A stretch of DNA of 64,000 nt. It comes from Candidatus Dechloromonas phosphorivorans. GTDB taxonomy: Bacteria > Pseudomonadota > Gammaproteobacteria > Burkholderiales > Rhodocyclaceae. The stretch covers positions 558,001 through 622,000 of the forward strand of contig JADKIP010000012.1 of NCBI GenBank assembly GCA_016721185.1. The letters run 5' to 3'. Under the pieces are notes generated by a model. That model was not told the DNA's origin. It was given only the letters and a program-made list of their open reading frames with translations, and ran no database searches. Position numbers and translations under genes: made by a program. Shown here one piece after another: positions 60,386 to 64,000 of the stretch. Each line of letters starts with the position of its first letter. The first letter of the stretch is position 1.

Positions 60386-62068
60386 TTAATCAGCAGTGAT
60401 GCCGTATTTTTTCGCCACGGCGACATAAAGCTCCTGAGCCGAGGCGACTTTCTGGCTCTTCCGGTCCTTGCGTTGCGCCCGTTGCAGGTAATCGCGCGCC
60501 TTGGCAGCCAAGTCCTCGTCCCAGCCCTTTTTGTCGATCAGGGTCAGGATGGCTTTGGCGGCATTGATCAAAAACTGCAAATTGGGCACCTGCTCGACCG
60601 CCTGAATCAGCAATTGCACCGCACCTTCAAAGTCACCGTTGCGCGCTGCCAGCACGCCTTTGTTGTTAAGGGCAATGATTTCCTTGCCGACTTGATCGAG
60701 CAGCGCCTTGCCGGCATCCGGCTGGCCGGTTTTTTCAAAAACACTGGTGATGTGGTTGATCAGATGCGGATCTTCATGATTTTCCGCTGCCACCTGACGC
60801 ATGATTTTCTCGGCTTCAGCCGATTTTCCGGTGGCGTAGCAGGCATGAGCGAGATCGACCGCCAGCCGATGTGAGAGGTGCTTGCCTTTTTCGCTTGCTT
60901 CGGCGCTGGCCAATTTTTGTAACTGCAGCGCCTGCCCGACCAGCTGTGCGGCTTTTTCCGGCGAACCTTCGGCATCCAGGCACAAACTCTCGGTAATCAG
61001 CGAGGCCAGCTCGGCCTGCTTGTCGCCGCGCCATTCGCGCTTCATGTCGGCAGTGATCTTGCGTGACGCTGCCACGTCGCCGCGCTCCACCAGCACCCGC
61101 GACAGGTTGGCGAAATCATCAACGCTCCGCAGGCTAGAGCCCCGATTGCGTTCGATCACCTTGCCGTAAGCCTTTTCGGCAGCCAGCAAATCCTTGTTCC
61201 GCGCCGCCGTATCGCCAACCAGGCGCTGGCGGACCGTATTCAGCGGCGAAGCATCCGCGGCACGCTGCAAGGCCTGCTGCGCCAGGCGCAAATTGCCCTG
61301 CGCTTCATGCACCGAGGCCAGAAAGTCGTAGGCAGAAAGATATTCCGGGGCTTCCAGCGTCACCTGTTCGGCGAGGTGTTCAGCTTCATCCAGCGCCCCG
61401 CGATCACGCAGGGCAACGGCCAGCCCCATCTTGGCCCAGGGCACGACGCGGCCTTCGAGTACGCTGCGAAAAACGGCTTCGGCCTCCCGCGTCAGGCCCA
61501 GGGTATGCAGCAGTTCGCCCTTGAAACGCAGCGCGTCGTACATGAAGACCGGCTGTTGCTGGATGACCCGATCGCAGGCCGCAATGGCCTCTTGCAACGA
61601 GCCGCGCTCGATCTGTTCGTAGATTTTGCGCAGTACATGCTTCTTGTAGATGGCCTTGACCAGCCGGATCTGCAATTGGTCGGCGGTGAACGGTTTGATC
61701 AGATAGTCATCGGGCGCCAGTTCCGCTAGCGCAACGACGTTGGAATGGCCACGCTCGCTGGTAATGATCAGGTAAACCGTCGCTAGCGGAATGAGGTGGG
61801 CGTGGCGTAACTCCTCCAGCAACTGCTGACCGTCGCGGCCGTCATCAAGCACAAAGTCGGAAAGGATGATGTCGAAACGATTGCTTTTGACCTGGCGAAT
61901 CACTTCGGCCGAATTGCCGGCGCCATGCACCGCAGTGACTCCCAGCGCGGCAAGCATCAGGCGCAATGAATCACGGGCTGGGGCATGCCGGTCAACAATC
62001 AAGACCCGTTTTTTGGTCAGTGTCTGCTGTAAAACCAACAGCATCTCTTCGTTATCGAGCGGGTTCAT
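60386..62068 (-). CDS. Response regulator with tetratricopeptide repeats
   Basis: A 560-residue protein. The receiver domain (residues 17-145) has LTKKRVLIVDRHAPARDS, phospho-Asp in LSDFVLDDGRDG and the LIKPF lysine. The rest is a chain of about eight TPR-like helix pairs (e.g. GELLHTLGLTREAEAVFRSVL, LGYAEHLAEQVTLEAPEYLSAYDFLASVHEAQG-type repeats). It should be a protein-protein adaptor controlled by phosphorylation; it has no DNA-binding domain. Such proteins occur in motility and chemotaxis systems of betaproteobacteria. Confidence 0.85.
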   Translation of the reverse strand: MNPLDNEEMLLVLQQTLTKKRVLIVDRHAPARDSLRLMLAALGVTAVHGAGNSAEVIRQVKSNRFDIILSDFVLDDGRDGQQLLEELRHAHLIPLATVYLIITSERGHSNVVALAELAPDDYLIKPFTADQLQIRLVKAIYKKHVLRKIYEQIERGSLQEAIAACDRVIQQQPVFMYDALRFKGELLHTLGLTREAEAVFRSVLEGRVVPWAKMGLAVALRDRGALDEAEHLAEQVTLEAPEYLSAYDFLASVHEAQGNLRLAQQALQRAADASPLNTVRQRLVGDTAARNKDLLAAEKAYGKVIERNRGSSLRSVDDFANLSRVLVERGDVAASRKITADMKREWRGDKQAELASLITESLCLDAEGSPEKAAQLVGQALQLQKLASAEASEKGKHLSHRLAVDLAHACYATGKSAEAEKIMRQVAAENHEDPHLINHITSVFEKTGQPDAGKALLDQVGKEIIALNNKGVLAARNGDFEGAVQLLIQAVEQVPNLQFLINAAKAILTLIDKKGWDEDLAAKARDYLQRAQRKDRKSQKVASAQELYVAVAKKYGITAD

Positions 62069-62265
62069 GCTTTTGCCGGGTGCGTAGTCATCGTTTGCAA
62101 CTTACTTGAGATCGTCATGCGCGGCAATATGCTCGGGGCTTCTTGCCTTTGAGAAGCGCTTCGAGCGACCTGCTGCATCAACGCTTCCGGGTAAAAACCT
62201 GTGATTTTTCAGCGCCCTGACGTAAAATTCCCCTCCCCATACTGCGCTGCAACATAATCGCCCTC

Positions 62266-64000
62266 ATGCTTTTCCCCACCCGTTTTGATGTCATTGTTGT
62301 CGGCGGCGGTCATGCCGGTACCGAAGCTGCGCTTGCCGCAGCGCGGACGGGGGCGAATACCTTGCTGCTGACCCATAACCTCGACACGCTGGGGGCGATG
62401 AGCTGCAATCCGTCGATTGGCGGCATTGGCAAGGGGCACCTGGTGCGCGAAGTGGATGCGCTGGGTGGGGCGATGGCCGCGGCTACCGACGAAGCCGGTA
62501 TCCAGTTCCGCATCCTCAACGCCTCGAAAGGCCCTGCCGTGCGCGCGACTCGCGCCCAGGCCGACCGTGTGCTGTACAAGCAGGCCATCCGCGGTCGACT
62601 CGAAAATCAGCCCAATTTGACGCTTTTCGCCGATGCCTGCGACGACCTGATTGTCGAAGGTGAGCGGGTGGCTGGCGCAGTCACCAAACTGGGCATCCGC
62701 TTTTTGGCCGATTCTGTCGTGTTGACCGCAGGAACCTTCCTCAACGGCAAGATTCACGTCGGTCTGGAAAACTACACCGGTGGCCGGATGGGCGATCCGC
62801 CTTCGGTCTCGCTGGCGGCCCGACTGAAAGAACTGCAGTTGCCGCAAGGCCGCCTGAAAACTGGCACGCCGCCGCGTCTCGATGGCAAGACGATCGATTT
62901 TTCGGTAATGGAAGAGCAGCACTCGGACGATCCGATGCCGGTCTTCTCCTTCCTCGGCAATGCTGCCCAGCACCCGAAACAGTTGCCGTGCTGGATCACG
63001 GCGACCAACGAACGCACCCACGACATCATCCGCAGCGGCCTCGACCGTTCGCCGATGTACACCGGCGTCATAGAAGGTGTTGGCCCGCGTTACTGTCCAT
63101 CGATCGAGGACAAGATCCACCGTTTCGCCGACAAGAATCAGCACAACGTCTTCCTTGAACCGGAAGGCCTGACGACGCACGAGATTTACCCGAACGGCGT
63201 GTCCACCAGCCTGCCCTTCGATATCCAGCTGGCGCTGGTGCGTTCGATTCGCGGCCTGGAAAACTGCCACATCCTGCGTCCCGGCTACGCCATCGAATAC
63301 GATTTCTACGACCCGCGTGGCCTCAAGGACACGCTGGAGAGCAAAGCCATCCGTGGCCTGTTCTTCGCTGGCCAGATCAACGGTACTACCGGCTATGAAG
63401 AAGCCGCCGCCCAGGGCTTGCTCGCCGGCGTCAACGCCGTGCGCTACGCCCGTGGCCAGGAAGGCTGGTGCCCGAAGCGCAACGAAGCCTATCTTGGCGT
63501 GCTGGTCGACGACCTGATTACGCGCGGTGTGGCCGATCCTTACCGGATGTTCACCAGCCGCGCCGAGTTCCGCCTCAGCCTGCGCGAAGACAACGCCGAT
63601 TTGCGCCTGACCGAACAAGGCCGCGAGCTTGGCCTGGTTGACGACATTCGCTGGGAAGCTTTCTGCCAGAAACGCGACGCGGTTGCCGCCGAGCAGGAAC
63701 GTCTCAAATCGACCTGGGTCAATCCCAAACTGTTGCCGGCCGAGGATGCTGTTCGCGTGCTCGGCAAAGCCATCGAACATGAATACTGTCTGTTCGAACT
63801 GCTGCGCCGCCCGGAAGTCAGCTACAGCGCCCTGCTCTCCCTGCCCGGTGCTGGCGAGCCGGTCAGCGATCCGTTGGTAATTGAGCAACTGGAAATTTCC
63901 GCCAAATACCAGGGCTACATTGACCGTCAGGCCGGTGAGGTTTTGCGCTCGGCCGCCTACGAGAGCGCTGTGCTGCCGGAGACGCTGGATTATGCGGCTG
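62266..64000 (+). CDS. mnmG: tRNA uridine-5-carboxymethylaminomethyl modification enzyme MnmG, N-terminal part
   Basis: The frame opens at ATG 62266 and runs off the window, giving 578 residues. FDVIVVGGGHAGTEAALAAAR is the FAD-binding motif, NPSIGGIGKGHLVREVDALGG and PCWITATNERTHDIIR are MnmG signatures, and GLFFAGQINGTTGYEEAAAQG is conserved near residue 370. With MnmE it makes cmnm5U34 in tRNA. The remaining 50-60 C-terminal residues lie beyond the edge. parAB and rsmG commonly follow. Confidence 0.97.
   Translation, partial: MLFPTRFDVIVVGGGHAGTEAALAAARTGANTLLLTHNLDTLGAMSCNPSIGGIGKGHLVREVDALGGAMAAATDEAGIQFRILNASKGPAVRATRAQADRVLYKQAIRGRLENQPNLTLFADACDDLIVEGERVAGAVTKLGIRFLADSVVLTAGTFLNGKIHVGLENYTGGRMGDPPSVSLAARLKELQLPQGRLKTGTPPRLDGKTIDFSVMEEQHSDDPMPVFSFLGNAAQHPKQLPCWITATNERTHDIIRSGLDRSPMYTGVIEGVGPRYCPSIEDKIHRFADKNQHNVFLEPEGLTTHEIYPNGVSTSLPFDIQLALVRSIRGLENCHILRPGYAIEYDFYDPRGLKDTLESKAIRGLFFAGQINGTTGYEEAAAQGLLAGVNAVRYARGQEGWCPKRNEAYLGVLVDDLITRGVADPYRMFTSRAEFRLSLREDNADLRLTEQGRELGLVDDIRWEAFCQKRDAVAAEQERLKSTWVNPKLLPAEDAVRVLGKAIEHEYCLFELLRRPEVSYSALLSLPGAGEPVSDPLVIEQLEISAKYQGYIDRQAGEVLRSAAYESAVLPETLDYAA

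Noticed and set aside
62209..63888. 559-residue minus-strand reading
   Set aside because: Antisense to mnmG, whose conserved motifs are on the plus strand.
1..64000. CRISPR arrays, rRNA, tRNA genes and insertion sequences
   Set aside because: No regular repeats with spacers, no rRNA or tRNA cloverleaf signatures and no transposase were seen by eye; a dedicated search would be needed to exclude tRNAs.

Overview
The window looks like the replication-origin region of a GC-rich betaproteobacterium, most plausibly Rhodocyclales (Dechloromonas/Azonexus-like). The evidence is the conserved block mnmE-yidC-yidD-rnpA-rpmH facing away from dnaA-dnaN-gyrB, the many signalling proteins (GGDEF/EAL, LOV, LysR), and the overall gene content. 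The taxon is an inference from gene order and protein character, not from a database search. Almost every gene overlaps its neighbour by 1-4 bases, so the operons are tightly coupled.

Layout. 1-1.5 kb: the end of a Kef-type antiporter and an HPP/CBS membrane protein. 1.7-9.6 kb (minus strand): an operon with a B12-type radical SAM enzyme, a lipoprotein, a flavin-dependent halogenase, a XanB2-like chorismatase, a MipA/OmpV outer-membrane protein, a PlsC-like acyltransferase, a family 2 glycosyltransferase and a methyltransferase. 9.6-10.3 kb: an AT-rich, gene-free segment with a cluster of DnaA boxes (candidate oriC). 10.3-19.5 kb: the origin housekeeping block. 19.7-26.3 kb: a lipid A phosphoethanolamine transferase, an SbtA-type bicarbonate permease with a TerB-like protein and a divergent LysR regulator, and small proteins including a stand-alone LOV blue-light sensor. 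26.3-30.6 kb: an ABC exporter plus an AttH/CrtC-like protein carrying an apparent frameshift. 30.6-36.3 kb: an in-frame peptide deformylase-carboxylesterase fusion, a 3'-5' exonuclease, YceH, a diguanylate cyclase response regulator and a Xre/ParS-RES toxin-antitoxin pair.

36.4-51.1 kb (minus strand): a 17-gene aryl polyene (APE/xanthomonadin-type) operon with two ketosynthases, a chain-length factor, ketoreductase, two dehydratases, two acyl carrier proteins, an adenylate-forming ligase, an acyltransferase, LolA, an MMPL exporter and accessory enzymes. 51.2-53 kb: a TsuA/YeeE transporter and queC. 53-57.9 kb: a Liv-type ABC importer. 57.9-62.1 kb: a PAS-PAS-GGDEF-EAL protein and a receiver-TPR protein. 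62.3 kb to the end: mnmG (truncated by the window).

The strongest systems-level reading is that the 1.7-9.6 kb operon and the 36.4-51.1 kb operon are two halves of one pathway. The first supplies 4-/3-hydroxybenzoate (chorismatase), a halogenase, a glycosyltransferase and a PlsC-like acyltransferase. The second supplies the polyene synthase, carriers and export but has no ammonia lyase and no glycosyltransferase. The predicted product is a possibly halogenated aryl polyene anchored in the outer membrane. The second notable signal is not a gene. A 12-mer, GTYGACCGYAGC, occurs at least 13 times (about 0.03 expected by chance) and is mostly oriented away from the origin regardless of gene strand, like a Chi- or KOPS-type polar motif. 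Three parS-like sites also flank the origin.
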